Assembly: GCA_023484675.1 (NCBI GenBank)
Contig: JAMDAP010000101.1
Location: 1 to 15,760 of the forward strand
Source of the DNA: Bacillota bacterium
Lineage (GTDB): Bacteria > Bacillota_E > Symbiobacteriia > JAMDAP01
Length of the DNA: 15,760 nucleotides
Direction: 5' to 3'
The translations under genes were made by a program, and so were the position numbers. Under the pieces are notes generated by a model, which was not told the DNA's origin, made no database searches, and was given only the letters and a program-made list of their open reading frames with translations. Positions 1-6,623 of this stretch are shown here, one piece after another (the first letter of the stretch is position 1; every line of letters starts with the position of its first letter).

Positions 1-76
1 GGACGCGGCGCTCCGGCTGGGCTTCCCGCTCCTGGCCCTGGTCGAGGCCGCCCTCTACCTGTACTTGTTTTCTTGA
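1..76 (+). CDS. C-terminal end of a membrane protein (partial, cut by window edge)
   Basis: Reading from base 2, the plus strand gives about 24 codons ending in TGA at 74-76. The peptide is strongly hydrophobic (GFPLLALVEAALYLYLF near the end) and looks like a last transmembrane helix with a very short tail. The rest of the gene lies outside the window, so no function can be given. Its last 22 bases overlap the end of the minus-strand recQ-like gene, whose stop is at 55-57, so the two genes converge tail to tail. The call rests on frame, hydrophobicity and the fact that recQ ends exactly here. Confidence 0.55.
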   Translation, partial: DAALRLGFPLLALVEAALYLYLFS

Positions 77-2169
77 CGGCGTGCTGCCAATTGGGCTCGG
101 GTCCTCCGCCGAACCCGCGCCAGGGCATCACCGGCCAAACGGGTCAGAACGCCGTCCTGCTCCCCGGCAGCAAGCACCTCCAGTGCCAATACGGTCTCCA
201 GGGTTTCCCCCAGTTCGCCCAGCGCTTCCACAGCGTGGCGGCGCACCTGCAGCCGGTCGTCCGACAGCAGGCGGCGCAGCGGCTCCTCGGCCCTGGGGTC
301 CTTGATGCGCCCCAGAGCAGTGGCAGAGGCCAGCACGGTGTCCTCGCTGCTGCCCGACAGTTGATCGATCAGCCTTGGGACAGCGGCACGGTCCCGCAGC
401 TTACCCGCCCTGAGGATCCGGTCCAGGCCCGGGGCACCGGACGCGGCCGAAGCCGCCGGCGCTTGGCTCGCTTCGCCGGAGGTTGTGCCGGCGATTGCGC
501 TGGCGGGATCTTGACGTTCGAGGCGGACCTTGCGTGTCACCCGTGGCAGACCGCCCACCAGCATCGGTTCCGTCGGGCGGACGCAGCGGTCGCAGCAGGG
601 AACCGGCCGCCGCTCCAGCTTCTCGCCAAAATAGCGCAGCAGGAACTCCCGCCGGCAGTTCGGCGTGGTCAGAAACTCTTCCACCTTGCGGAACTTGGCC
701 AGGCGCTGCCTGTAGAGCCGGTCCAGCAGGGTGCCGGCGCGCAGCACGGCCTGCTCCAGGTCGGCGTCGGTTGCGGCCGGTCGCAGCCGCAGCCCTGCCG
801 GTCCCCGCCCCTGCCGCCGCACCAGACCCTGCAGTTCCAGCTCGGTGACGATGGCCTGCACCTTGGTCGCTGCCGCTTCCTCCTGGGGATGCGGCGGTTC
901 CGCCTGCCTGTCGGGCCCTGACCGGGGGATGAGACGGCGGCCGGCCTGCAGGCCGGCGGCGGGCCTCCGCTGGACTTTGCGCGGGGCGGGCCGCGATCCG
1001 AGGAACGGGTCGCGTCCGTCCTTCAGGGCGTCCAGAACGGCACGCACGTCGTCCGGGCGCACTCGACCCTCCTCCAACAGCCAGCGCCGGAAGTCCACGT
1101 CGCGCCCGGTGTAGAGCAAAAGGGCGCGTGAAGGCTGCCCGTCCCGGCCAGACCGACCAATCTCCTGGTAGTAGGCCTCGAGGGAGGCGGGCACGCCGGC
1201 GTGAATGACCAGCCGCACGTCGGGTTTGTCGAGCCCCATGCCGAAGGCGTTGGTGGCTACCACCAGCGGCGCCTGCCCGCCCATGAACGCCTCCTGTACC
1301 CGGCTTCGCACCGCAGGAGGCAGCTTGGCGTGGTAGGGCAGGACCTTCAGCCGCAGTTCCTGGGTCAGGTCCTCCGCCAAGCGCTCGGCGGCCCGGGTGG
1401 TTGACACGTAGACGATGGCCGCACCGGTGTAAGCCGTCACCTCCTCTTCGCGACGCCCCGGCCGCGGGCGCTGCCCCAGCCCAAGGGCGGCGCGCAAGGC
1501 CAACTCAATCTCTTCGGTCTTCACCCGCTCGGAGCGCAGGCGGTGCACGGCGATGGAGATGCTGGGGCGGTTGCTGCTGCCCACCAGCTCCAGGGCGTCG
1601 GGGATGCCCAGCTGGACCTTGATGTCCTCACGCACTTGCGGCGTGGCCGTCGCCGTCAAGGCCATGACCGGCGGCTTGCCGGCGGATTCCCGAAAGCCCC
1701 GAATGAGGCGGTAGTCCGGGCGGAAGTCGTGGCCCCACTCGGATAGGCAGTGGGCTTCGTCCACCACCAGCAGGCTGACCTGAAGGCCCTTGGCCGCCCC
1801 CAAAAAGGCCTGGTTTCGCAACCGCTCCGGGGCGAGCAGCAGCATCTTGTAGGTGCCGTTCTGCAGGCCCTCCAGCCGCTCCGCCGCCACGGCCGGCGGC
1901 GTGTGGCCGTTGATGGTGGTGAGCTTTAGCTTGTGGGCCAGCCGCGTCTCCGACTGGTCTTTCATTAAGGCCACCAGCGGAGAGAAGACCAGGGTCACGC
2001 CGGGAAGCAGGCTCCCCGCCAACTGGTAGCAGAGCGATTTGCCTCCGCCGGTGGCAAACACCGCCAGCACGGAGCGGCCGGCAAGCACCGCCTCCACGGC
2101 CTCTCGCTGCAAAGGGCGAAAGCTGGCGTGGCCAAATAGGTCCTGAAGAGCCTGGTCCATTTGCTGCAA
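55..2169 (-). CDS. recQ: RecQ-family ATP-dependent DNA helicase with C-terminal HEAT repeats
   Basis: A 3'-5' SF2 DNA helicase of recombination and replication-fork repair, about 704 aa, cytosolic. Visible motifs: Walker A ATGGGKS (residues 39-45), DEAH (137-140) followed by the RecQ aromatic loop CLSEWGHDF, TATAT motif III (172-176), and motif VI QEIGRSGRDGQ (335-345). A helical and winged-helix-like stretch leads to the RecQ zinc region: Cys505 in NCRREFLLRYFGE, then Cys525, 526 and 529 in PCCDRC. Usual RecQs have CxxCDxC there, so the spacing is a variant. There is no HRDC domain; instead residues about 582-690 are HEAT-like repeats (ALGRIKDPRAEEPLRRLL, AVEALGEL). I chose TTG at 2169 because AAGGAGG lies 8 bases upstream; ATG at 2160 and TTG at 2202 are the alternatives. 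A terminator just upstream separates it from the preceding gene. Family assignment is very secure. Confidence 0.95.
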   Translation of the reverse strand: MQQMDQALQDLFGHASFRPLQREAVEAVLAGRSVLAVFATGGGKSLCYQLAGSLLPGVTLVFSPLVALMKDQSETRLAHKLKLTTINGHTPPAVAAERLEGLQNGTYKMLLLAPERLRNQAFLGAAKGLQVSLLVVDEAHCLSEWGHDFRPDYRLIRGFRESAGKPPVMALTATATPQVREDIKVQLGIPDALELVGSSNRPSISIAVHRLRSERVKTEEIELALRAALGLGQRPRPGRREEEVTAYTGAAIVYVSTTRAAERLAEDLTQELRLKVLPYHAKLPPAVRSRVQEAFMGGQAPLVVATNAFGMGLDKPDVRLVIHAGVPASLEAYYQEIGRSGRDGQPSRALLLYTGRDVDFRRWLLEEGRVRPDDVRAVLDALKDGRDPFLGSRPAPRKVQRRPAAGLQAGRRLIPRSGPDRQAEPPHPQEEAAATKVQAIVTELELQGLVRRQGRGPAGLRLRPAATDADLEQAVLRAGTLLDRLYRQRLAKFRKVEEFLTTPNCRREFLLRYFGEKLERRPVPCCDRCVRPTEPMLVGGLPRVTRKVRLERQDPASAIAGTTSGEASQAPAASAASGAPGLDRILRAGKLRDRAAVPRLIDQLSGSSEDTVLASATALGRIKDPRAEEPLRRLLSDDRLQVRRHAVEALGELGETLETVLALEVLAAGEQDGVLTRLAGDALARVRRRTRAQLAARRQENKYR

Positions 2170-2223
2170 CGACTGTTCCTCCTTCGGCCCGCCCGGCTGC
2201 AAAGCGCCGAGGGGTTTGAAACA

Positions 2224-2249
2224 AAGAGAGCCCGCAGGGTGCGGGCCTC
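2224..2249 (-). terminator. Rho-independent terminator upstream of recQ
   Basis: On the minus strand GCCCGCA, a CCC loop and TGCGGGC form a 7-bp perfect stem, extended by three more pairs around one bulged base, and followed by CTCTTTGTTT. It sits 68 bases past the stop of the coiled-coil gene, so it probably ends that transcript. Readthrough or a nearby promoter must then supply recQ; I see no convincing -35/-10 pair in the 46 bases between the hairpin and the recQ ribosome binding site. Confidence 0.75.
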
Positions 2250-2316
2250 CGGCGGTATTCGCTGGTATCCCTCATTCAGCGGCGTTTCCACCCGCGTCCG
2301 GACCGCTTGTTCTGAC

Positions 2317-3513
2317 TCAGAGTGGTTCGCGCCTTGATCGGCGGCTTCGAGGCCAGGTGGCACGCCGGCGCACCTTGGGCCCCGCCACCGGAGGGCTGGG
2401 CGGTTCGCCGAAGAGAATCACCTGAGACCGGGCCAGCCCTGCCGTCAGGAAGAGAAAGGCCGGATGGAGGGCTTCCGACTGTAGGATGACCACCGTGTCG
2501 TACTCCAACTCCAGCAACACCGGCGACCCGGGCCATTCGTCGAAGGCCAGGCTCACCAGCCGCGCCCCCTGAAGCAGGCTCTCCTGGGCCTGTTCCATGG
2601 CCACGGCGGCTTCGCGCACAACGGCATCCAGTTGCCGCGCCTGGTCTTTGGCCTGTCGCAGCAGTTCCGCCACCCGAGCCTGCCTCGGCTCACAGCCAAA
2701 CTCATCCGGGAACCCGGCCTCCTGGCCCCGCAGCGTCCGCTGCCGGACCAGAGCTTCTTCCTGCCACCTCTGCAGCTCTGTCTCACGAATGTGCAAGGCG
2801 CCCAAGGCCATGCGCAGTTCCAGGGAGACCTGGTCGCGCTGCTCCTCCAGAGCGTCGTTATCACGCCGGGCTGTCGCCCACCACCCCAGCGCCCCCGTCT
2901 TGCGGGCCCTGGCCATCTGGCGATCCAGGTCCTCCAACCGCTGCTGCAGTTCCCGGGTGGAGGCGCGGAGCCGCTCCACCTCCGGCACCAGGGATGCCGC
3001 TTTATCCGCTACCCTGGCCTGCCACTGGCGAAGCTCCTCCATCTCCTTGAGCCGTGCCTGGGCCCTGGCCAGGCGCGACCGGCGAGAGTATGCCTCCTGC
3101 CGCGAAGCGCGCCCCTTCTCCCACTCCTCCACGAGAGGGAGCAGGGCCTCCGCCCACTGGCCGGCGGTGTCCATGGGCTTGACGGGGCTCTTGGCCAGAG
3201 CGCGATCCAGATCGCCCCGGCTTGGCCCCACGATCAAAAAGCTCTTTCCCACACCCAGGCCGTCCCCCAACAGCCGGCCAAGGTCCTGGGGTGAGATCAG
3301 GAGCCCGGGCGCCTGACGAGGCATCAGGCCAAACAGACGGGCCGCCTGAATCCACTGAAAGCGCCGCCTGCCGGCGACGACCTCATCCATCTGCTGCTGA
3401 AGCAACTGGCGTGCTGCTGCCGCTCGCCCCCGCGGCCGGGTCAGGGCTGGGGCCTCCCCCAACTCGCGGTCCAGCTCGCGCTTGAGGCTTTGGGCCAGGC
3501 TGCGAAAGTCCAC
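2317..3513 (-). CDS. Coiled-coil protein resembling a degenerate SF1 (AAA_11-type) helicase core
   Basis: About 398 aa, cytosolic. The middle (residues about 135-310) is Arg/Glu/Gln-rich and predicted by eye to be coiled coil. Before it, SFLIVGPSRGDLDRALAK (residues about 91-108) resembles motif Ia of Upf1-like SF1 helicases (VLVxAPSNxAVDxxL). After it, LEYDTVVILQSEALHPAF and SQVILFGEPPSPPV (about 336-376) match the spacing of motif II (VIVDEAS) and motif III (VVLVGDPRQLPPV), but the DEA and GD residues are gone. No true Walker A is present, and the protein ends soon after motif III, with a basic tail RRSRREPL and no second helicase domain. I infer a helicase-derived protein without ATPase activity; an unrelated coiled-coil protein is the alternative. 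The GTG start at 3513 has GGAGG 8 bases upstream; an in-frame GTG at 3534 and ATG at 3537 lack one. Confidence 0.7.
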   Translation of the reverse strand: MDFRSLAQSLKRELDRELGEAPALTRPRGRAAAARQLLQQQMDEVVAGRRRFQWIQAARLFGLMPRQAPGLLISPQDLGRLLGDGLGVGKSFLIVGPSRGDLDRALAKSPVKPMDTAGQWAEALLPLVEEWEKGRASRQEAYSRRSRLARAQARLKEMEELRQWQARVADKAASLVPEVERLRASTRELQQRLEDLDRQMARARKTGALGWWATARRDNDALEEQRDQVSLELRMALGALHIRETELQRWQEEALVRQRTLRGQEAGFPDEFGCEPRQARVAELLRQAKDQARQLDAVVREAAVAMEQAQESLLQGARLVSLAFDEWPGSPVLLELEYDTVVILQSEALHPAFLFLTAGLARSQVILFGEPPSPPVAGPKVRRRATWPRSRRSRREPL

Positions 3514-3571
3514 CGCAGTTCCCTCCGATGGGACCATTCGCCATACCAAGTCCCAGACCCTGCCAGAAATC

Positions 3572-3606
3572 GACGGAACAGGCGAGAACTCCTCGCCTGT
3601 TCCGTC
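3572..3606 (-). terminator. Perfect 15-bp hairpin after the zinc-ribbon gene
   Basis: A 15-bp inverted repeat without mismatches (arms 3572-3586 and 3592-3606, 5-base loop) begins 14 bases past the stop of the zinc-ribbon gene. On the minus strand it is followed only by GATTTCTGG, a weak T-tract. It most likely ends or attenuates transcription between the zinc-ribbon and coiled-coil genes. The stem is longer than most terminators, so an RNA-processing or protein-binding site is possible. Confidence 0.65.
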
Positions 3607-3620
3607 AAACCCTGCGCCAG

Positions 3621-4460
3621 CTAATGAAGCAATGATCTGTCCGGTTCAAGGACCAAACCGGCCTGCCCGAGCCAATCCGTCACCACCGGCATGATGTGTC
3701 GCCGGGAATATTCCAGCCACCGCCCCTCGTGCCAGGGGTGCTGACTCAGGCCGCGACGGAAACCGGAGTACGTCAACCCGCCTTCGGTCAGGCGCCAGAG
3801 CCGTTCCCGAATTCGGTCGTCCCCCAGGGTAGACACGAACCGCCGCGTGAGGGATCGCCTCTCCTCACTGTCCAGTTCAGGCAGCCGTTCGTAATCCTGC
3901 GCCTGGGCAGCAAGCCATTGGTCAAGTTCCCGCCCGTATGGGCCTGGGGCTTCGCGCGCTGCGTCCTGACGGCGGGAACGCCGGCTCAGGTAGAGGATCT
4001 CGCCGGTCCCCAGGTTCAAGACGGAGATCCTGCTCTCCGGGGTGCCTACCACAGCGTCGCAAACGGCCCTGAGAGGCACCGGAACCTTCCGCGGACCCGA
4101 CGGGGTTGACCCGTTCCGTGCTTCCGCCGCGGGCAGACGTCTGAGTCGCGGGTCGCCCTCCCGATAGGAAGAGCCACCGCAGAAGGGGCAGACAAGACAG
4201 GGGCCTTCAACTGCTTCACCCACTCGTCCGTCCGGCATGAACTTTAAGCTGTACACCGAAGCAGACTGCACCAACTGCGAGCGGCCGCACACTGAACAGC
4301 GGAACGAGACGACCCCTAACTTTGCGGCATGGCCAGAAGCACCATGGGCGTACGGGCCACCCGGCGCGATCTCGTCAAACGACCCCAATTCGGATTTCGC
4401 TTCCCTTCGTGGAGCAACAGCCGGGGCCGTGGAGCCGGCTGCCGCTTGGTCCCCCGGCAC
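3621..4460 (-). CDS. Zinc-ribbon protein of unknown function
   Basis: About 279 aa. I do not recognise the family. Residues 55-94 hold CSVC and, about 30 residues later, CLVCPFCGG; the pairs Cys55/Cys58 and Cys91/Cys94 form a classical zinc ribbon, with Cys88 as an extra. The first 50 residues are Ala/Gly/Pro-rich and poorly conserved in look. The C-terminal half is charged and probably helical (ELDSEERRSLTRRF, WRLTEGGLTYSGFRRGL), with no membrane segment or signal peptide. Such ribbons usually bind nucleic acid or partner proteins, which would suit the neighbouring nuclease and helicase genes; that is inference. The GTG start at 4460 is the first in-frame start after a stop and has no ribosome binding site at a normal distance, whereas a strong AAGGAGG at about 4490-4496 has no start codon near it. 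The true start may therefore be misplaced, or the 5' end altered. Confidence 0.65.
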   Translation of the reverse strand: MPGDQAAAGSTAPAVAPRREAKSELGSFDEIAPGGPYAHGASGHAAKLGVVSFRCSVCGRSQLVQSASVYSLKFMPDGRVGEAVEGPCLVCPFCGGSSYREGDPRLRRLPAAEARNGSTPSGPRKVPVPLRAVCDAVVGTPESRISVLNLGTGEILYLSRRSRRQDAAREAPGPYGRELDQWLAAQAQDYERLPELDSEERRSLTRRFVSTLGDDRIRERLWRLTEGGLTYSGFRRGLSQHPWHEGRWLEYSRRHIMPVVTDWLGQAGLVLEPDRSLLH

Positions 4461-4730
4461 GGCCGCCGGAGGGAACGACGAGAGTTGCTCCTCCTTGCAC
4501 GATTAGGCTCGACAGTTAGCGCGTTCATTAAACGATCGTGGGTGTTCAAATACTACAAACTCCTCGACAGTTCCTCCCATGAGTCTGGAATGAGGTACAA
4601 AAATCGATCGACAACCGACAGAGCCGTTGCCCGCAACGACAAAAGGGCCTGAGCTGCGACAGCTGTCGACTCGGCGAATCAAGGCGCAGGAGCGCATGGA
4701 TCTGCAGACTGCGGGCGGTTCCAATACGGG
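4461..4730. other. 270-base intergenic gap with repeated CGACA motifs
   Basis: The gap between the nuclease and the zinc-ribbon gene is visibly less G+C-rich than its surroundings. CGACA occurs on the plus strand at 4510, 4565, 4609, 4616, 4637 and 4657, four of them as CGACAG, and an inverted CTGTCG at 4663-4668 makes the palindrome CGACAGCTGTCG (4657-4668). CTCGACAGTT is repeated exactly at 4508-4517 and 4563-4572. A weak stem-loop (GTCGTTG/CAACGGC on the minus strand, about 4623-4640) lies inside. I see no clear promoter and no convincing gene. It could carry regulatory sites for the minus-strand genes. Confidence 0.5.
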
Positions 4731-6266
4731 TCAGGCAGGGGCATTGGCAGGACCTGCACCGCTTGACCAGCTGGTCTCCCGGCGTAGCCCTTCTGTCAAC
4801 CGAACCAGCAGCCGCAGGGCCTGGTCCCTCACCTCCACCAGTTCGGAGCGGGGGACCGTGGTGCGAGCGTGAGCCACGATGGCGTGGCACTGGTGCCGGA
4901 AGCGAATCAGGTCGTCCACCAACTGGCCCGAGCCGTTGGGCTCCTTGAAGAAGAGAGGCGGGTGGGCAGAAAGCAGATCGCTGCAGAGGCCAAGGTCGAG
5001 CAGGCCGAGCTCGCCCAGTCCGGCCAGGGTGGTGCGGCGGCCGCGAATGGCCAGCTCCCTGCTGCCGGCCAGATAGGTCATCTTGCCACGCACGTAGGCT
5101 TCCAAGGCGCGGCCGTATTCCAGAGCATAGCGGGCCAGCAGACTGGTGGCGGCGACCGGCGAGGCCGCGGCAAAGTGGGCCTCGGCCGCAGCCCAGGCCT
5201 GCAGGGCCTCGTGAAACTGCCCCAACTCGGCCAGTGCCCTGGCCGTACCCTGCCCGCGATCGGGCAGGAGCGGCAGCAGGGCCGCCTCCAGGAGGACCAG
5301 ACCCTCCTGTAGTTCGCCAGGTTGGGCGGAGTCGGGGAGTTCGAGGGAAGCAGGGGCTTCGGGCGGCGGCGCAGACGCCGGCTGAGTAGAGGAGCCGGTT
5401 TCTCCCGCCAGGGCCAGGTGCCGCTGTGCCATCTCCAGCTTCTGCTGCAGGTACCGGTTGTCCGCCAGCTGCCCCAGGCTTTGCTCCAGGCGCCGCAACA
5501 GCTCCTGACTGGGCCTCTCCATCTGAGGGCCCACCGGGCAGGCGGAAGCGTAGTCGCAGAAGCGGCAGAAGCGGTTGGGGGACGGGGTGAAGTCGTCGGT
5601 GGTGCCGATGATCAGGGCGATGTCGCTGAAGTCCTGGCGGACCTCCTCCGGATCGCGCAGCATGGGCACCGAGACCTTGACGTTCTCCCGCAGGTAATAA
5701 AGGCTCAGGGTAATCTGGCCCGGCTTCAGGGCGTCATGGACCAGCAGTCCGTAGAGGTTCATCTGCCAGTCGCGGCCCACGGCCTCCTCGTCCAGGCGGT
5801 AGCGCCCGGTTTTATAATCGATGATCTCGATGCCGCCGTCCGGCAGCCTGTCCACCCGGTCGAGGCGCCCCCAGAGCTGGGCGTCCTCGCTCTGGTACTC
5901 CAGTCCCTGCTCCACCATTTCAGCGCGGTGCGGCTCCTCGCGGTTGCTCTCGTAGTAGCGCTGCAAAAGCGCCAGGCCCTCAAGATAGGACTCCTTGGCC
6001 TGATCGCGGGAGGCAAACCCCGAGGCGATGGGGTTCAGCCCGCGCCACTGCAGGCGGTAGCGAGCCTGGACCCAGTTCCAGTCCACGCCGGCCGGCCCGC
6101 CCTTGCGGTATAGGTCGCGCAGCACGGCGTGCAGAGTGTTGCTGAAGGTGAAGTAGGACTTGGGCTTGGACCACAGCTCCCGCACCGCCTTATTGGTGCT
6201 GAGCTGGTAACGGTAAGGGCATTGCTCGAAGTCCCGGATCCGGGTGGGGGACAAGAAAAGCGCCAC
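4731..6266 (-). CDS. RecB/AddB-type PD-(D/E)XK nuclease with probable Fe-S cluster
   Basis: About 511 aa, cytosolic DNA nuclease of the PDDEXK_1 (RecB C-terminal, AddB, Cas4-like) group. The N-terminal 245 residues hold the whole nuclease: FEQCPYRYQ with Cys16, His46 (TLHAVL), Asp136 (GRLDRVD), Asp150 and Lys152 (EIIDYKTGR), and Gln168 (WQMNLYGLL). Cys16 plus Cys234, Cys237 and Cys243 (FCRFCDYASAC) match the four [4Fe-4S] ligands of AddB-like nucleases. The remaining 265 residues are a Pro/Ala linker and a helical domain I do not recognise. No helicase domain is fused, so a partner would be needed for RecBCD-like action. GTG at 6266 has GAGGAGG 7 bases upstream; the longer frame to 6362 would run antisense through a dehydrogenase remnant and is not protein-like. 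The next gene downstream, after 270 bases, is the zinc-ribbon protein. Confidence 0.88.
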   Translation of the reverse strand: MALFLSPTRIRDFEQCPYRYQLSTNKAVRELWSKPKSYFTFSNTLHAVLRDLYRKGGPAGVDWNWVQARYRLQWRGLNPIASGFASRDQAKESYLEGLALLQRYYESNREEPHRAEMVEQGLEYQSEDAQLWGRLDRVDRLPDGGIEIIDYKTGRYRLDEEAVGRDWQMNLYGLLVHDALKPGQITLSLYYLRENVKVSVPMLRDPEEVRQDFSDIALIIGTTDDFTPSPNRFCRFCDYASACPVGPQMERPSQELLRRLEQSLGQLADNRYLQQKLEMAQRHLALAGETGSSTQPASAPPPEAPASLELPDSAQPGELQEGLVLLEAALLPLLPDRGQGTARALAELGQFHEALQAWAAAEAHFAAASPVAATSLLARYALEYGRALEAYVRGKMTYLAGSRELAIRGRRTTLAGLGELGLLDLGLCSDLLSAHPPLFFKEPNGSGQLVDDLIRFRHQCHAIVAHARTTVPRSELVEVRDQALRLLVRLTEGLRRETSWSSGAGPANAPA

Positions 6267-6274
6267 GGCGCCGC

Positions 6275-6289
6275 CTCCTCGCGCAGGAG
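6275..6289 (-). promoter_or_regulatory. Small hairpin covering the nuclease ribosome binding site
   Basis: On the minus strand CTCCT (6285-6289), a GCGCG loop and AGGAG (6275-6279) can pair, placing the ribosome binding site GAGGAGG of the nuclease gene in the 3' arm. Five pairs are weak alone, so a regulatory role is only possible. It also marks the chosen GTG start at 6266. Confidence 0.35.
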
Positions 6290-6339
6290 ACCGGATGGGC
6301 AGTGGTTCGCCGGTCGTGCCCCTATTCCCTTTGTTCCCG

Positions 6340-6473
6340 CCCGTCGGTCGGCCCGAGGACATCGGCGCCGCCTGCGTCTACCTGGCCTCCGACGAGGCGG
6401 GGTTCCTCACGGGGGCGAACCTGGTCGTGGACGGGGGTATGACTGGAAGATGATCTACGTGGAGGAGGAGTAG
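6340..6473 (+). pseudogene. 3' remnant of a short-chain dehydrogenase/reductase gene, frameshifted
   Basis: Bases 6340-6446 encode the typical SDR C-terminus: PVGRPEDIGAACVYLASDEA, then FLTGANLVVDGGMT. The Rossmann fold and the YxxxK active site are missing, since nothing upstream in this frame matches the family. The frame then hits TGA at 6451. Shifting by one base near 6444-6447 restores KMIYVEEE followed by TAG at 6471-6473, an ending known from this SDR branch (GMTRKMIYVE). So the piece is both cut at its 5' end and carries a one-base deletion. It lies head to head with the nuclease start and is not expected to be functional. Confidence 0.8.
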
Positions 6474-6539
6474 CCGGCTGCGTGTGCAGGCTGACGCATC
6501 CCCGCATGGACGGCTGGGGAACCCTGGGGCCTGTCTTAC

Positions 6540-6623
6540 CGCGTCGTCCGTTGGTACCGTCAGCAAAGCACCCCAGGTCGTTTTCACCAGAACCCGATTG
6601 TCGCCCAGAAAGACGGCATCCAT
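6540..6623 (-). pseudogene. Possible 5' fragment of an FkbM-type methyltransferase gene
   Basis: An ATG at 6623 has GGGAGG 8 bases upstream and opens with MDAVFLGDNRVLVKTTWGAL. This resembles the N-terminus of FkbM-family SAM-dependent methyltransferases (LGDNRxLTRxxWGxKxxVDTRD), recalled from family knowledge and not searched. The similarity fades after about 28 codons, and the frame then runs antisense through the dehydrogenase remnant before stopping at 6378. I therefore read it as a truncated fragment joined to another truncated gene, rather than as an 81-aa protein. Confidence 0.35.

Noticed and set aside
2597..3316. Plus-strand open frames of 239 and 220 codons opposite the coiled-coil gene
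   Set aside because: Ser/Arg- or Pro/Leu-rich translations with no motifs; the minus frame has the better start and the helicase-like pattern.
3351..3420. Possible Walker A (GDGLGVGKS) in the coiled-coil protein (the motif itself lies near 3240)
   Set aside because: The spacing does not meet GxxxxGK[ST] because Asp is where Gly or Ala is required; the segment aligns better as the lead-in to motif Ia.
4316..4549. 77-codon minus-strand frame starting with TTG at 4549
   Set aside because: GAGGAG stands at fair distance, but the translation is Arg/Pro-rich and it mostly overlaps the zinc-ribbon gene in another frame.
4503..4580. 25-codon minus-strand frame (MGGTVEEFVVFEHPRSF...) in the intergenic gap
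   Set aside because: It looks somewhat protein-like but has no ribosome binding site and is too short to support without homologs.
5322..6113. Plus-strand open frame (263 codons) opposite the nuclease gene
   Set aside because: Antisense shadow; the minus strand has all PD-(D/E)XK motifs, and the plus-strand translation is low in complexity.
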